Positions 7,601 to 16,676 of a stretch of 64,000 nt of DNA are shown here, piece by piece. This DNA is from Nonomuraea endophytica (GTDB lineage Bacteria; Actinomycetota; Actinomycetes; Streptosporangiales; Streptosporangiaceae), in contig NZ_JACHIN010000017.1 of NCBI RefSeq assembly GCF_014203235.1, positions 141,852 through 205,851 on the forward strand, read 5' to 3'. The position numbers and the translations under genes are program-made. The stretch's first letter is position 1. Every line of letters starts with the position of its first letter. The notes below the pieces were generated by a model, which ran no database searches, had not been told where the DNA came from, and worked only from the letters and a program-made list of their open reading frames with translations.

Positions 7601-9301
7601 TCAGCGGATCTCGTACCAGGCGGGCAGGGCGAGCGGGCCCTGTGGCGGGAGGCCGAGTTCGGCGGAGAGCCGGGCGAGCGGACCCCAGGCCTCCAGGCGC
7701 ATCCGCGTCAGTGCCGCGGCGCGGTCCTCGCTGGAGTCGGGCCCGCGCAGGCGCTCCAGCGGGTTCAGGCGGGGGTACGTGCGCACGGGCGCGTCGTCGG
7801 CCAGACCGGCGCGCTTGCGGGCCAGCACCAGGGCGTCCTCCAGCCCGCCGAGCTCGTCGACCAGGCCGCCGTCGAGCGCGTCGGCGCCGGTCCAGACACG
7901 GCCGCGGGCCAGTTCGTGGGCACGTTCGCGGGTGAGCTTGCGCCCCGTCGCCACCTTGCCCACGAAGTCATCGTAGATACGGTCCAGCCAGGCGTTGACC
8001 CGATCCCACTGCTCCGGGGAGAACGCCCGGGACGTCGAGAACATCCCGGCGTTGGCCCCCTGGGAGATCAGCTCGGAGTTGACCCCGATCTTCTCCAGCA
8101 GTTCCGACAGGACCGGCTTGCCGCCGAACACCCCGATCGACCCGGTCAGCGTGCCCGGCTGCGCGACGATGACGTCGGCCGCCATCGCGACGAAGTACCC
8201 GCCCGACGCCGCCACGTCACCCATCGACACGATCACCGGCTTGGTCTTGCGGGTCAGCACGACCTCCCGCCAGACCGTGTCAGAGGCGACATACGACCCG
8301 CCGGGGCTGTCGACCCGGAACACCACGGCCTTGACGTGCTCGTCCCTGCGCGCCGCCCGCAGCGCCGCGGCGATCGTGTCCGACCCCATCGCGCCACCGC
8401 CGCCGCCGAGCGGGCTGCGCCCGCTGCGGCCCATCCTGATCGGCCCGCTGCCGTGCACGAGCGCGACCGTGTCCGCCCCGGGATGAGGCAGCTTCCGTAC
8501 GGCCGGCGCCTTCGCGTACCGCGACACGAACAGCAGCATCGAGTCGGCGCCCGCGGCCTTCTTGACCTCGTCGTAGACCTCGTCCCGGTAGGCCAGCCGG
8601 TCGACCAGCCCGGCCTCGACCGCCTCGTTCCCGATGAACGGCCCCCGGTCGACCAGCTCCCGGACCTTCTCGGGATCCAGCCGCCGCCCGTCCGCGATCC
8701 CGGCCACGACCTGCTCGGTCACCGATTCGGCGATCCGGGCCAGCGACTCGCGGTGCGGCTCGGTCAGGTGGTCCTGGGTGAACATGTTGGCCGCGGTCTT
8801 GTACTCGTGCCGCTGCGCGCCTTCGTAGGCGATGCCCAGCTTGCCCAGGGCGTTCTTGATGAAGCGCTGCTCCAGCGCGACGCCGGTGAGTCCCACGTCG
8901 CCGCTGGGCTGGAGGTAGACCCGCTCGAAGGCGGAGGCGAGGTAGTAGGGGACGGTGCCGTTCCCGAACTCGCCGAACGTCTCGGAGAAGGCGACGGTCA
9001 GCTTGCCCGAGGCGCGGAAGTGGACGACCGCCTGCCGCAGCTCCTGGACCATGGCCAGGCCCAGCGGCTGCCCGCCGATCTTCACGATCAGCGCCTTGAC
9101 CCGCGAGTCGTGCCTGGCCCGCTTGAGCCCGCCGAGTACGTCGGCCAGGCGGGGCTTGCGCATGGACAGCAGCGCGGAGAGCGGATCCGCCGGGGGCCCT
9201 TCGGTGAGCCCCTCGGTGAGATCGAGCTCCAGCACCAGCGGGGCGGTGCGCCGCTGGCGAAGCCTGTCGACGGTTTCGAAGATCGCCTTGCCTGGGTCCA
9301 T
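7601..9301 (-). CDS. sppA: Signal peptide peptidase SppA, two-domain S49 (67K) type
   Basis: A 566-aa serine protease of family S49 that cleaves leftover signal peptides. It has tandem S49 domains like E. coli SppA. The first domain provides the general-base lysine (EYKTAAN, Lys168) and the second the nucleophile serine (AASGGYF, Ser366), the known Ser-Lys dyad split across two halves. I see no clear N-terminal membrane anchor, which E. coli SppA has; actinobacterial forms often lack it. ATG 9301 has only a weak ribosome site. It lies downstream of, and on the same strand as, two secreted subtilisins, separated from them by a strong hairpin at 9323-9355. Confidence 0.88.
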   Translation of the reverse strand: MDPGKAIFETVDRLRQRRTAPLVLELDLTEGLTEGPPADPLSALLSMRKPRLADVLGGLKRARHDSRVKALIVKIGGQPLGLAMVQELRQAVVHFRASGKLTVAFSETFGEFGNGTVPYYLASAFERVYLQPSGDVGLTGVALEQRFIKNALGKLGIAYEGAQRHEYKTAANMFTQDHLTEPHRESLARIAESVTEQVVAGIADGRRLDPEKVRELVDRGPFIGNEAVEAGLVDRLAYRDEVYDEVKKAAGADSMLLFVSRYAKAPAVRKLPHPGADTVALVHGSGPIRMGRSGRSPLGGGGGAMGSDTIAAALRAARRDEHVKAVVFRVDSPGGSYVASDTVWREVVLTRKTKPVIVSMGDVAASGGYFVAMAADVIVAQPGTLTGSIGVFGGKPVLSELLEKIGVNSELISQGANAGMFSTSRAFSPEQWDRVNAWLDRIYDDFVGKVATGRKLTRERAHELARGRVWTGADALDGGLVDELGGLEDALVLARKRAGLADDAPVRTYPRLNPLERLRGPDSSEDRAAALTRMRLEAWGPLARLSAELGLPPQGPLALPAWYEIR

Positions 9302-9322
9302 ATTTCACACCCTAAGCGACAT

Positions 9323-9355
9323 GTCCCTCTCCGGGGCGGCACCCCGGAGAGGGAC
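9323..9355 (-). terminator. Strong hairpin terminator after the first subtilisin gene
   Basis: A perfect 14-bp stem (9323-9336 with 9342-9355) and 5-base loop lies between the stop of the protease at 9371 and the start of sppA at 9301. It likely ends the protease transcript and insulates sppA. No T-tract follows. Confidence 0.7.
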
Positions 9356-9370
9356 GGCGATCAGTCGTCC

Positions 9371-11311
9371 TTACTTGTTGACGTGCCGGTAAAGGAAGAC
9401 GGCCGACTTCTTCAGCTGTGCCGTCGTCGCCTTGCCGGTCCGGTGCTTCTCGGCGATCGTGATCGCCTGCTTCAGCGTGGTCGCGCCGTGCACCTTGGCC
9501 GAGGAGTTGTACACGCCGTGCGCGTAGTTCAGCCACGCGGCCAGCAGCTCCCGGTCGAGCAGCGCCTTGGCCGCCTTCGACTTCGTGTTCAGCACCTTGT
9601 ACGCACGGGCCAGGGTGTCGGCCTTGGTCGCCTCGGGGAAGACCTTGCTGCCGTTCTGCGCGATGGACAGGTAGCAGATCAGCGTCTTGTCCGACAGCGA
9701 GCCCTTGTTCTTCAGCGTCTCCGTGGCCCACGCCTTGGAGTTGAGCGGCTTGGTGCCCTTGCCGCGCTCGCAGGTGTCGGGGACCGGCTCCGGGTTCGGG
9801 TCGATCGCGATCGGGTCCGGGTCCGGCTGCGAGGTCGGTGTCTTGGTCGGCGTGGGGGTGGGCGTCGGCGTGGCAGTGGCCGTGGGGGTCGGCGTCGGCG
9901 TCACGGTCGGCGTCACCGTGGGCGTGGGCGTCGGGGTCGGCGACTGGGTCGGCTTCGGCGGGGTGGCCTTGGCCAGGTCGATCCGCGGCGTGGTGACCTG
10001 GGGGCCGCCTTCTGCCGAGTAGGTGATCGGCTTGCCGGTGGTGTGGAGCTTGGCCAGGATCTGCGCCGGGCTGTAGGCCGGGTAGGCCTGCTTCACCACG
10101 GCGAAGGCGCCCGCGACGTGCGGGGCGGCCATCGAGGTGCCGTTCTTGTTGCCGTAGGTGTTGTTCGGCACCGAGGAGTTGATGCCGACGCCCGGCGCGA
10201 ACAGGTCCAGCAGCGCGCCGCGGTTGCTGAACGGCGCGACGGCGTCGCCGTCGTCGGTGGCGCCCACGGTGACGGCGGTGGAGATGCAGGCCGGGCTGCT
10301 GACGCCGTCCTGGAAGTAGGAGTTGCCTGAGGCGATGACCGTGGCCACACCGAGGGCCGCGAGCGCGTCGATGTTCGGCTTGATGGTGGCGGCGTCGCCC
10401 GTGTCACAGTGGGCGGTGAACTTCTTGTTGCCCCCCAGGCTCATGTTGACCGCGACGACGTTGTTCGCGGTGGCGACCTTCGCCAGGTACTCCAGCGCCA
10501 GCTTCTGGTCGGAGTCGAAGCTGAGGTAGCAGGGCGCCGGGATGCCGAAGCCCCGGCAGACGCTCTCGGTGACGATGCGGCTGAAGACCTGGATCGGCAT
10601 GATCTTGGCCTCGGGGGCCACGCCGTTGGCCGGGGCGCCGGTGGTCTTCTTGCCGGCCGCGATGCCGGCCACGTGGGAGCCGTGGGAGCACTGGTTGACG
10701 CCGCCGGCGATGCACCGCTGGGTCTCGGCGTTGGCCGCGCCCGGCCCGATCTGCTTGTTCTGCCTGTTCGGGCAGAGCGACTCGGACTTGTAGGCGCTGT
10801 TCTGGAACTTCGTGGAGAAGCACGCGTCGCCGACCAGCCGCCCCGCGAGGAAGGGGTGGTCGCTGTCGACGCCGGTGTCCAGGACGGCGACGGTGTAGCC
10901 CTTGCCGGTCCAGCCGGCCTCGTTCGCCTTGTCCGAGCCGATCAGCTTGGTGCTGGCGTCGAGCGTGGCCGCGCTGAGCTCGTCCTTCTGGATGGACTTG
11001 ATGCGGCTGTCGTCCTTCAGCGCCGTGAGCGTCGCCGCGTCCACCTCCGCGACGAAGAACTTCGCCGAGGCGTCCTTCTCGATCACGTCGGCCTTGGCTG
11101 ACGCCTTCTCGGCGTCGGCCGCGACGGCCTGGACGCTGGCGCCGGGCGCCAGCTCGATGATCGCGCGGACGGCCTCCGTCTTCGCTTCCTGCTTTAACTC
11201 CGCGCTGACGACCGGGTCAGCGGCGGCCGCCTGGGCGGCCGGGGCCACCACGAGGGCGGCCGAGGTCGCCGCCAGCGCGACCGCGCCGGCGAGCAGAGAC
11301 CGTAGTCTCAC
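9371..11311 (-). CDS. Secreted S8 (subtilisin) serine protease with C-terminal extra domain, copy 1
   Basis: A 646-aa exported protease. A Sec signal peptide covers residues about 1-29 (ALVVAPAAQA). An I9-like propeptide follows to about 117. The S8 domain has Asp145 (VLDTGVD), His213 (GSHVAGIAAG), oxyanion Asn330 (ASGN) and Ser393 (NGTSMAAPH). A Thr-Pro repeat linker (about 452-500) leads to a domain of about 130 residues (514-646) with conserved cysteines, which I do not recognise; it recurs in the protease at 11568. GTG 11311 has GGAGGA three bases upstream; a longer upstream frame lacks a ribosome site and would bury the signal peptide. The separate hairpin suggests its own transcript. 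Confidence 0.9.
   Translation of the reverse strand: MRLRSLLAGAVALAATSAALVVAPAAQAAAADPVVSAELKQEAKTEAVRAIIELAPGASVQAVAADAEKASAKADVIEKDASAKFFVAEVDAATLTALKDDSRIKSIQKDELSAATLDASTKLIGSDKANEAGWTGKGYTVAVLDTGVDSDHPFLAGRLVGDACFSTKFQNSAYKSESLCPNRQNKQIGPGAANAETQRCIAGGVNQCSHGSHVAGIAAGKKTTGAPANGVAPEAKIMPIQVFSRIVTESVCRGFGIPAPCYLSFDSDQKLALEYLAKVATANNVVAVNMSLGGNKKFTAHCDTGDAATIKPNIDALAALGVATVIASGNSYFQDGVSSPACISTAVTVGATDDGDAVAPFSNRGALLDLFAPGVGINSSVPNNTYGNKNGTSMAAPHVAGAFAVVKQAYPAYSPAQILAKLHTTGKPITYSAEGGPQVTTPRIDLAKATPPKPTQSPTPTPTPTVTPTVTPTPTPTATATPTPTPTPTKTPTSQPDPDPIAIDPNPEPVPDTCERGKGTKPLNSKAWATETLKNKGSLSDKTLICYLSIAQNGSKVFPEATKADTLARAYKVLNTKSKAAKALLDRELLAAWLNYAHGVYNSSAKVHGATTLKQAITIAEKHRTGKATTAQLKKSAVFLYRHVNK
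9838..9956. repeat. Short GTCGGCGTG-type tandem repeats coding the Thr-Pro linker
   Basis: Imperfect 6-bp-period repeats rich in GGCGTCGGCGTG encode about 40 residues of Thr-Pro alternation in the first subtilisin. Such stretches change length easily by slippage while staying in frame. Confidence 0.7.
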
Positions 11312-11567
11312 TGTTCCTCCGAGGGTAGGCGCCCGCCCGGACACACGGGCGGGCATGAGGCAGTGGGACGCCGTCTGCGGCGTGGCGCGCCGAAGCAGAG
11401 CTCTGATATTGGAAAGCCCCCCAAATAGCTCATGCGCCGATTTGGCTGATGACAGCCGGAAAAATCCCCACATGTGATGGTCGTGGGGCCTGAGCTTACT
11501 GAGGGACCTGCGTGGTTTGGGGGGTTTGAGATGGCTCCGTTATGCGGATATCAGCAGTTCCGGATGG

Positions 11568-13409
11568 TTAGCTGGCCTTAAGGGTTTTTGTGGATTTTGT
11601 AAGCTGAGCTGTCGAGGACTTGGCGCTCAGGCGGACCTTCTCCGCCGCCTGGAGGGCCTGGAGGGTGCCGGTGCCGTTCGACCAGTTCAGCCAGCCCCGC
11701 AGCAACGCCGCGTCCAGCTTCGCCCGTGCGCCTGACGTGCCCTTCAGCACCCGGTACGCCGTGCCGAGCGACGAGGCCTTGGTCACCTCGGGGAACACCT
11801 TGCTGGACTTGCCGGCCATCCGCAGGTAGCAGGTGAGCGTGGCGTCCGGGATCGTGCCGCTGCTGCGGTGGATCTCGACGGCCCACTGCTTGGCGGTCAG
11901 CTTCTTGCTCGCCGTACCCCTCTTGCAGATGGCGGCGGACGGGGTGGCCTTCACGGTCACGGTCACCGTCACGGTGGGCAGCGGGACGGGGCTGGGCTGG
12001 GCGTTGTCCGGCTGGGGCTCGGGGGAGGGGCCGCTGGGGCCCGGGTCGGGGTTTCCCGGGTCCGGGTTCTCCGGGTCGGGGTCTTCCGGGTTTCCGGGCG
12101 TGGGGGTCTGTTCGATCGGCGGGCCGGGGGTGGCGCCGGTCAGGGCGGCCAGCAGGTCCAGGCGCGGCGTGGTGACACCGCCGTAGGTGTAGGGGCGGCC
12201 GGTCGTCCTCAGCTTCTCGATCAGCTCCGGCATCGGCGCCTGCGGGTTCTGCGCCTTCAATACGGCCAGCGCCCCCGCCACATGCGGCGCGGCCATCGAG
12301 GTCCCGCTGTAGGAGGTCATCTGGTCGTCGGGCACCGAAGAGTCGATGTCCACGCCCGGCGCGAACAGGTCCAGCAAGGCCCCGCTGTTGGAGAAGTCGG
12401 CGATCTTGTCGCCGTCGTCGTTGGCGCCGACGGCCACGGTCGAGGAGACGCAGGCCGGGAAGGAGGCGCCGGTGAAGGACTCGTTGCCCGCGGCGACCAC
12501 TGTGGCCACGCCCTTCGCCAGCAGGTCGTCGACCTTGGGCTTGAACGCGGCGCCCTCTTCGCTGGTGTCGCAGGAGGCCGGCGTCGGCCAGCCGCCCAGG
12601 CTGAGGTTGACCGCTGCGATCGGGCGGGCGGCGGCCAGCGTGGCGACGTGGTCCATGGCCAGGCGCAGCGAGGACTCGTACGCCGCCAGGCACGACGGCG
12701 CGCCGCAGGCCTCCGCGTCGTTGATCCGGCTGAACACCTGGACGGCGATGATCCCGGCCCCGGGCGCCACGCCGCCGCTGCCCGCGGCGATGCCGGCCAC
12801 GTGGGTGCCGTGGTCGCAGATGTTCACGCCGCCGAGCATGCACTTGTCGATCTCGACGTCGGCCGCGCCGGGGCCGAGCTGCGTCGTCGAGCCGTTCGGG
12901 CACAGCGACTCCACGCCCTGGTCGACGGCGGAGAAGCAGGCCTCGTCGACGATGCGGTTCTGGAAGAACGGGTGGTCGCGGTCGATGCCGGTGTCCAGGA
13001 TCGCGACCGTCTGGCCGGTGCCGGTGAAGCCCTGCGCGTGCGCCTGGTCGGCGCCGATCTGCTTGAGGCTGGAGGAGAGCGTGGGCGGGTAGGCGCGGTC
13101 GCGGCGGACGGCGGTGACCCTGGGGTCCTCGGCTAACTTCGCGAGCTCTTCGGCGGTGCCGTTCACGACCACGAACGGCTGCGTCGCCGGCTGCAGAACG
13201 ACCTGCACGTCGCTCTGCGCGGCGGCGCTGGCGATCGGGGCGTTCTGGGCCGGGTCGGTCAGCTCGACGATGGCGCGTACCGGGCCGGTGCCGACGGCGA
13301 TGCCCTCTTCGAGCTTGTCGGAGACCGGGGGCGGGTCGTCGGCGAAAGCGGGGGTGGCCGGGAGTACGGCGAGCAGGGCCGCTGCCGCGATCAGGCGTCG
13401 AAGTCGCAC
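11568..13409 (-). CDS. Secreted S8 (subtilisin) serine protease with C-terminal extra domain, copy 2
   Basis: A 613-aa paralogue of the protease at 9371. Signal peptide about 1-23 (PATPAFA), I9-like propeptide to about 108, and a catalytic domain with Asp139 (ILDTGID), His203 (GTHVAGIAAG), Asn309 (AAGNES) and Ser371 (SGTSMAAPH). A Pro/Asp/Glu linker (about 432-490) replaces the Thr-Pro linker of copy 1. The C-terminal ~119 residues repeat the extra domain, including the WAVEI, LTCYL and KVFPEVTKA segments. GTG 13409 follows GGAGG by four bases. A 158-base region carrying a strong hairpin separates it from glgB. The duplicated catalytic part is clear; the role of the tail domain is unknown. 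Confidence 0.9.
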   Translation of the reverse strand: MRLRRLIAAAALLAVLPATPAFADDPPPVSDKLEEGIAVGTGPVRAIVELTDPAQNAPIASAAAQSDVQVVLQPATQPFVVVNGTAEELAKLAEDPRVTAVRRDRAYPPTLSSSLKQIGADQAHAQGFTGTGQTVAILDTGIDRDHPFFQNRIVDEACFSAVDQGVESLCPNGSTTQLGPGAADVEIDKCMLGGVNICDHGTHVAGIAAGSGGVAPGAGIIAVQVFSRINDAEACGAPSCLAAYESSLRLAMDHVATLAAARPIAAVNLSLGGWPTPASCDTSEEGAAFKPKVDDLLAKGVATVVAAGNESFTGASFPACVSSTVAVGANDDGDKIADFSNSGALLDLFAPGVDIDSSVPDDQMTSYSGTSMAAPHVAGALAVLKAQNPQAPMPELIEKLRTTGRPYTYGGVTTPRLDLLAALTGATPGPPIEQTPTPGNPEDPDPENPDPGNPDPGPSGPSPEPQPDNAQPSPVPLPTVTVTVTVKATPSAAICKRGTASKKLTAKQWAVEIHRSSGTIPDATLTCYLRMAGKSSKVFPEVTKASSLGTAYRVLKGTSGARAKLDAALLRGWLNWSNGTGTLQALQAAEKVRLSAKSSTAQLTKSTKTLKAS

Positions 13410-13488
13410 TCGTCCTCCGATGGGGGATGATCTCGGAGTTTAGGGGGAATTGCCCCGCAAGCCCAGAGGTAGCCCTGAGGTGGTGCGC

Positions 13489-13539
13489 GCAATCTGAGGC
13501 CCCCTCGCCTGGCAGGGGGCTGAGGGGGCCTCAGATTGC
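13489..13539 (-). terminator. Perfect 18-bp hairpin between glgB and the second subtilisin
   Basis: Left arm 13489-13506 and right arm 13522-13539 are exact reverse complements (GCAATCTGAGGCCCCCTC and its partner), with a 15-base loop. It stands 77 bases beyond the glgB stop and upstream of the next gene on the same strand, so it probably terminates the glgB transcript. A repeat-type element is the alternative because the arms are unusually long and exact. Confidence 0.65.
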
Positions 13540-13615
13540 TGGGGGGAAGCGTAAGGATGACCGGCTTGTCGGGGCAATGGGTGAAGATCCCTTTTAAGCC
13601 TCGCTTGAGCTTCCG

Positions 13616-15799
13616 TTAAGGTGCGTTCTTCTCCTCGGGTTCCGCGGCGGGCCGGCCTTCGCTGTGGAGCCACACCGCGCCCAGCGGCGGCACCCGCAGC
13701 ACGGTCGAGTACGGCAGGCCGTGCCGCGACTCCTCGACCGCCTCCACCCCGCCGAGGTTGCCCACGCCGCTGCCCGCGTACTCGAAGGCGTCGGTGTTGA
13801 CGACCTCTTCCCACCGCCCGCCGTACGGCAGGCCGAGCCGATAGTCCTCGTGCGGCGAGCCGCTGAAGTTGACCACGCACGCCACCGCGGCCCCGTCGGC
13901 CGCATAGCGGACGAAGGAGAAGGTGTTGCCGGAGGCGTCGTCGGCGTCGATCCACCGGAACCCCTCCGGCGAGCAGTCCTGCTCCCACAGCGGCGGCGTC
14001 CGCCGGTAGACCTCGTTGAGGTCGCGCACCAGCTTCTGCACGCCCTTGTGCCCGTCGAACTCCAGCACCCACCAGTCGAGCCCGCGCTCCTCCGACCACT
14101 CCGAGCCCTGGCCGAACTCGCCGCCCATGAACAGCAGCTGCTTGCCCGGATGCGCCCACATGAACGCCAGCAGCGCCCGCAACTGCGCGAAGCGCTGCCA
14201 CTCGTCGCCGGGCATCTTGCCGAGCAGCGAACCCTTGCCGTGCACGACCTCGTCGTGGGAGAGCGGGAGCACGAAGTTCTCGCTGTAGGCGTACATGAGC
14301 GAGAACGTCATCTGATGGTGGTGGTACTGGCGGAAGATCGGCTCGTGCCGGAGGTAGGCGAGCGTGTCGTGCATCCAGCCCATGTTCCACTTGAAGCCGA
14401 AGCCGAGTCCGCCCAGGTGAACCGGCCGGGAGACGCCCGGCCAGGCGGTCGATTCCTCGGCCACGGTCGAGATGCCCGGCGCCTCCCGGTAGGCGACGGC
14501 GTTCATCTCCTTCAGGAACTCCACCGCGTCGAGGTTCTCCCGCCCGCCGAACATGTTGGGCGTCCACTCGCCCTCGCGGCGCGAGTAGTCGAGGTAGAGC
14601 ATCGAGGCCACCGCGTCCACGCGCAGCCCGTCGATGTGGAACTCCCTGAGCCAGTAGACCGCGTTGGCCACCAGGAAGTTGCGGACCTCGGTGCGGCCGA
14701 AGTCGAAGACGTAGGTGCCCCAGTCGGGGTGTTCGCCGCGGGCGGGGTCGGCGTGCTCGTACAGCGGGGTGCCGTCGAAGCGGGCCAGCGCCCACTCGTC
14801 CATGGGGAAGTGCGCGGGCACCCAGTCGAGCAGGACGCCGATCCCGGCCTGGTGCAGCCGGTCGACGAGGTATCGGAACTCGTCCGGCGTCCCGAAGCGC
14901 GCGGTCGGCGCGTAATAGGAGGTGACCTGATAGCCCCAGGAGCCGCCGAAGGGATGCTCGGCCACCGGCATGAACTCGACGTGCGTGAAGCCCATCTCGC
15001 TGACATAGTCCGTCAGCTGTTCGGCCAGCTCGCGATAGCCGAGTCCGGGCTTCCACGAGCCCAGATGCACCTCGTACACGCTCATCGGCCGCTGCTGCGC
15101 CGGTTCGGCGGCGCGCTCGTCCATCCATCGCGCGTCGTCCCAGGTGTAGTGCGACTGCTCGACCACCGAGGCGGTCTGCGGCGGCGTCTCGGTCCGCCGG
15201 GCCATCGGGTCGGCCTTGTCACGCCACACCCCGTCAGCCCCGAGGATCTGGAACTTGTAGTGCTCCCCGGCCCCCACACCCGGCACGAACAGCTCCCACA
15301 CGCCCGTCCGCCCCAGCGAGCGCATCGGGTGCCCAACCCCGTCCCAGTGGTTGAAATCGCCCACCACCCTGATGCCGCGCGCGTTGGGCGCCCACACGGA
15401 GAAGGCGGTGCCCTCCGCCTCCTCGTGGGTCATCACCCGCGCGCCCAGCGCCTCCCAGAGCCGCTCGTGGCGGCCCTCGCCGATCAGGTGCAGGTCGATC
15501 TCGCCCAGCGTGGGCCAGTAACGGTAGGGGTCCTTCGTCTCGTACGGCTCGCCGCCCCCATAGCGGATCCGCAATGTGTATCCGGGCACCTTGTCCAGGC
15601 CGGGCACCATGACCTCGAACACCCCGTGCGCCACGTGCTCCATGACATGCGAACCGCCGTCGTCGAGCACCACCTCCACCCGCTCGGCCAGCGGGCGCAG
15701 CGTACGGAAGGTGACCCCGCCGCCGCCGGGGTGGGCGCCGAGGATGGAATGCGGATCATGATGTGCCCCGCCCGCGAGGCGGTCGAGCTCTGTCCTCAT
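13616..15799 (-). CDS. glgB: 1,4-alpha-glucan branching enzyme
   Basis: A 727-aa GH13 enzyme that makes alpha-1,6 branches in the glucan built by GlgE. It has an N-terminal CBM48/N1 region, then the barrel with nucleophile Asp395 (GLRVDAV) and acid Glu448 (STVAEEST), spaced 53 apart as in E. coli GlgB, and the HDEV segment (LPLSHDEVVHGKGS). ATG 15799 lies seven bases after GGGGAG; ATG 15805 and GTG 15814 upstream are alternatives. In many actinomycetes glgB follows pep2 directly; here it is 8.4 kb away with its own terminator and presumably its own promoter. Confidence 0.95.
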   Translation of the reverse strand: MRTELDRLAGGAHHDPHSILGAHPGGGGVTFRTLRPLAERVEVVLDDGGSHVMEHVAHGVFEVMVPGLDKVPGYTLRIRYGGGEPYETKDPYRYWPTLGEIDLHLIGEGRHERLWEALGARVMTHEEAEGTAFSVWAPNARGIRVVGDFNHWDGVGHPMRSLGRTGVWELFVPGVGAGEHYKFQILGADGVWRDKADPMARRTETPPQTASVVEQSHYTWDDARWMDERAAEPAQQRPMSVYEVHLGSWKPGLGYRELAEQLTDYVSEMGFTHVEFMPVAEHPFGGSWGYQVTSYYAPTARFGTPDEFRYLVDRLHQAGIGVLLDWVPAHFPMDEWALARFDGTPLYEHADPARGEHPDWGTYVFDFGRTEVRNFLVANAVYWLREFHIDGLRVDAVASMLYLDYSRREGEWTPNMFGGRENLDAVEFLKEMNAVAYREAPGISTVAEESTAWPGVSRPVHLGGLGFGFKWNMGWMHDTLAYLRHEPIFRQYHHHQMTFSLMYAYSENFVLPLSHDEVVHGKGSLLGKMPGDEWQRFAQLRALLAFMWAHPGKQLLFMGGEFGQGSEWSEERGLDWWVLEFDGHKGVQKLVRDLNEVYRRTPPLWEQDCSPEGFRWIDADDASGNTFSFVRYAADGAAVACVVNFSGSPHEDYRLGLPYGGRWEEVVNTDAFEYAGSGVGNLGGVEAVEESRHGLPYSTVLRVPPLGAVWLHSEGRPAAEPEEKNAP

Positions 15800-15968
15800 C
15801 GGCATGCTCCCCACAGTGCCCTACAACGGCCGTCTGCCTCAGCCCCTGCCCGCTTTCACGATGGGAATCCCCGAAAGTGCGAAATCACGGCATCGAAATA
15901 CAGATGACCTGGTGCCCAGGTACTCGACATACTGACGCAACCCCCACCGGAACGCACGAGGACCCGCC

Positions 15969-16676
15969 ATGCACCCCCTCAACCCCATGCGCCGCGTGCG
16001 ACCCGTCCGTGGCGCGGCCACGCTCGCCGTCGCCCTGCTCGTCGCCGACTCCGTGGTCGGCCTGGCCGCGGCCGGCATCGACCTGTGGGTCGCCGGGCTC
16101 ATGGACCAGGTCGCCGCCGACCCCTTCTCCGTCACTGAGGCCGAGCTGACCTGGACGGACGTGATCTGGGCCGGGTCGGGTCTGGTCGAGATGGCCGCCC
16201 GCCTGGCCGCCATCGCCGCGTTCCTGTTCTGGCTCTTTCGCGCCCGCGACAACGCCGAGGCGCTCAGCCCCGAGCACCACCAGCACTCGCGCACGTGGCT
16301 CGTGCTCGGCTGGCTCGTGCCCGTCGTCAACCTCTGGTTCCCCAAGCAGATCGTGGACGACATCTGGATCGTCTCCACGCCCGGCAGGGTCCAGGGCGTC
16401 GGCCTCATCCACGCCCGCCGCCCCGGCCTGGTGTGGGCCTGGTGGCTGGCGTGGCTCTGCGGCTGGCTGGGCTCGAACGTGGCCGGGCGGCTGCTGTTCG
16501 CCGGGGAAGACCCGGAGGACCTCGCCCGCGCCGCCCGGTTCGACGTGGTCGGCATCGCGCTCTACTGGATCGCCGCCGCGCTGGCCATCGCGGTCATTCT
16601 GAGGATCACGGCCATGCAGGAGGCCGGCCGTACTGCGGTTAATGCGGGTTATTCGCCGTCACATCCCGTGGCGTGA
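15969..16676 (+). CDS. DUF4328-like membrane protein
   Basis: A 235-aa protein with about five hydrophobic helices (near 18-45, 66-92, 110-128, 153-173, 195-215). Residues about 85-135, with FWLFRARDNAEAL, a WLVLGWLVPVVNLWFPK segment and IVDDIW, match the DUF4328 family pattern of actinobacterial membrane proteins of unknown function. GAGG stands seven bases before the ATG. Its last 38 bases overlap the 3' end of the amine-oxidase-like gene on the other strand. No function can be given. Confidence 0.75.
   Translation: MHPLNPMRRVRPVRGAATLAVALLVADSVVGLAAAGIDLWVAGLMDQVAADPFSVTEAELTWTDVIWAGSGLVEMAARLAAIAAFLFWLFRARDNAEALSPEHHQHSRTWLVLGWLVPVVNLWFPKQIVDDIWIVSTPGRVQGVGLIHARRPGLVWAWWLAWLCGWLGSNVAGRLLFAGEDPEDLARAARFDVVGIALYWIAAALAIAVILRITAMQEAGRTAVNAGYSPSHPVA

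Noticed and set aside
7517..7610. CRISPR array
   Set aside because: Units are contiguous and degenerate without spacers, and no cas genes are present.
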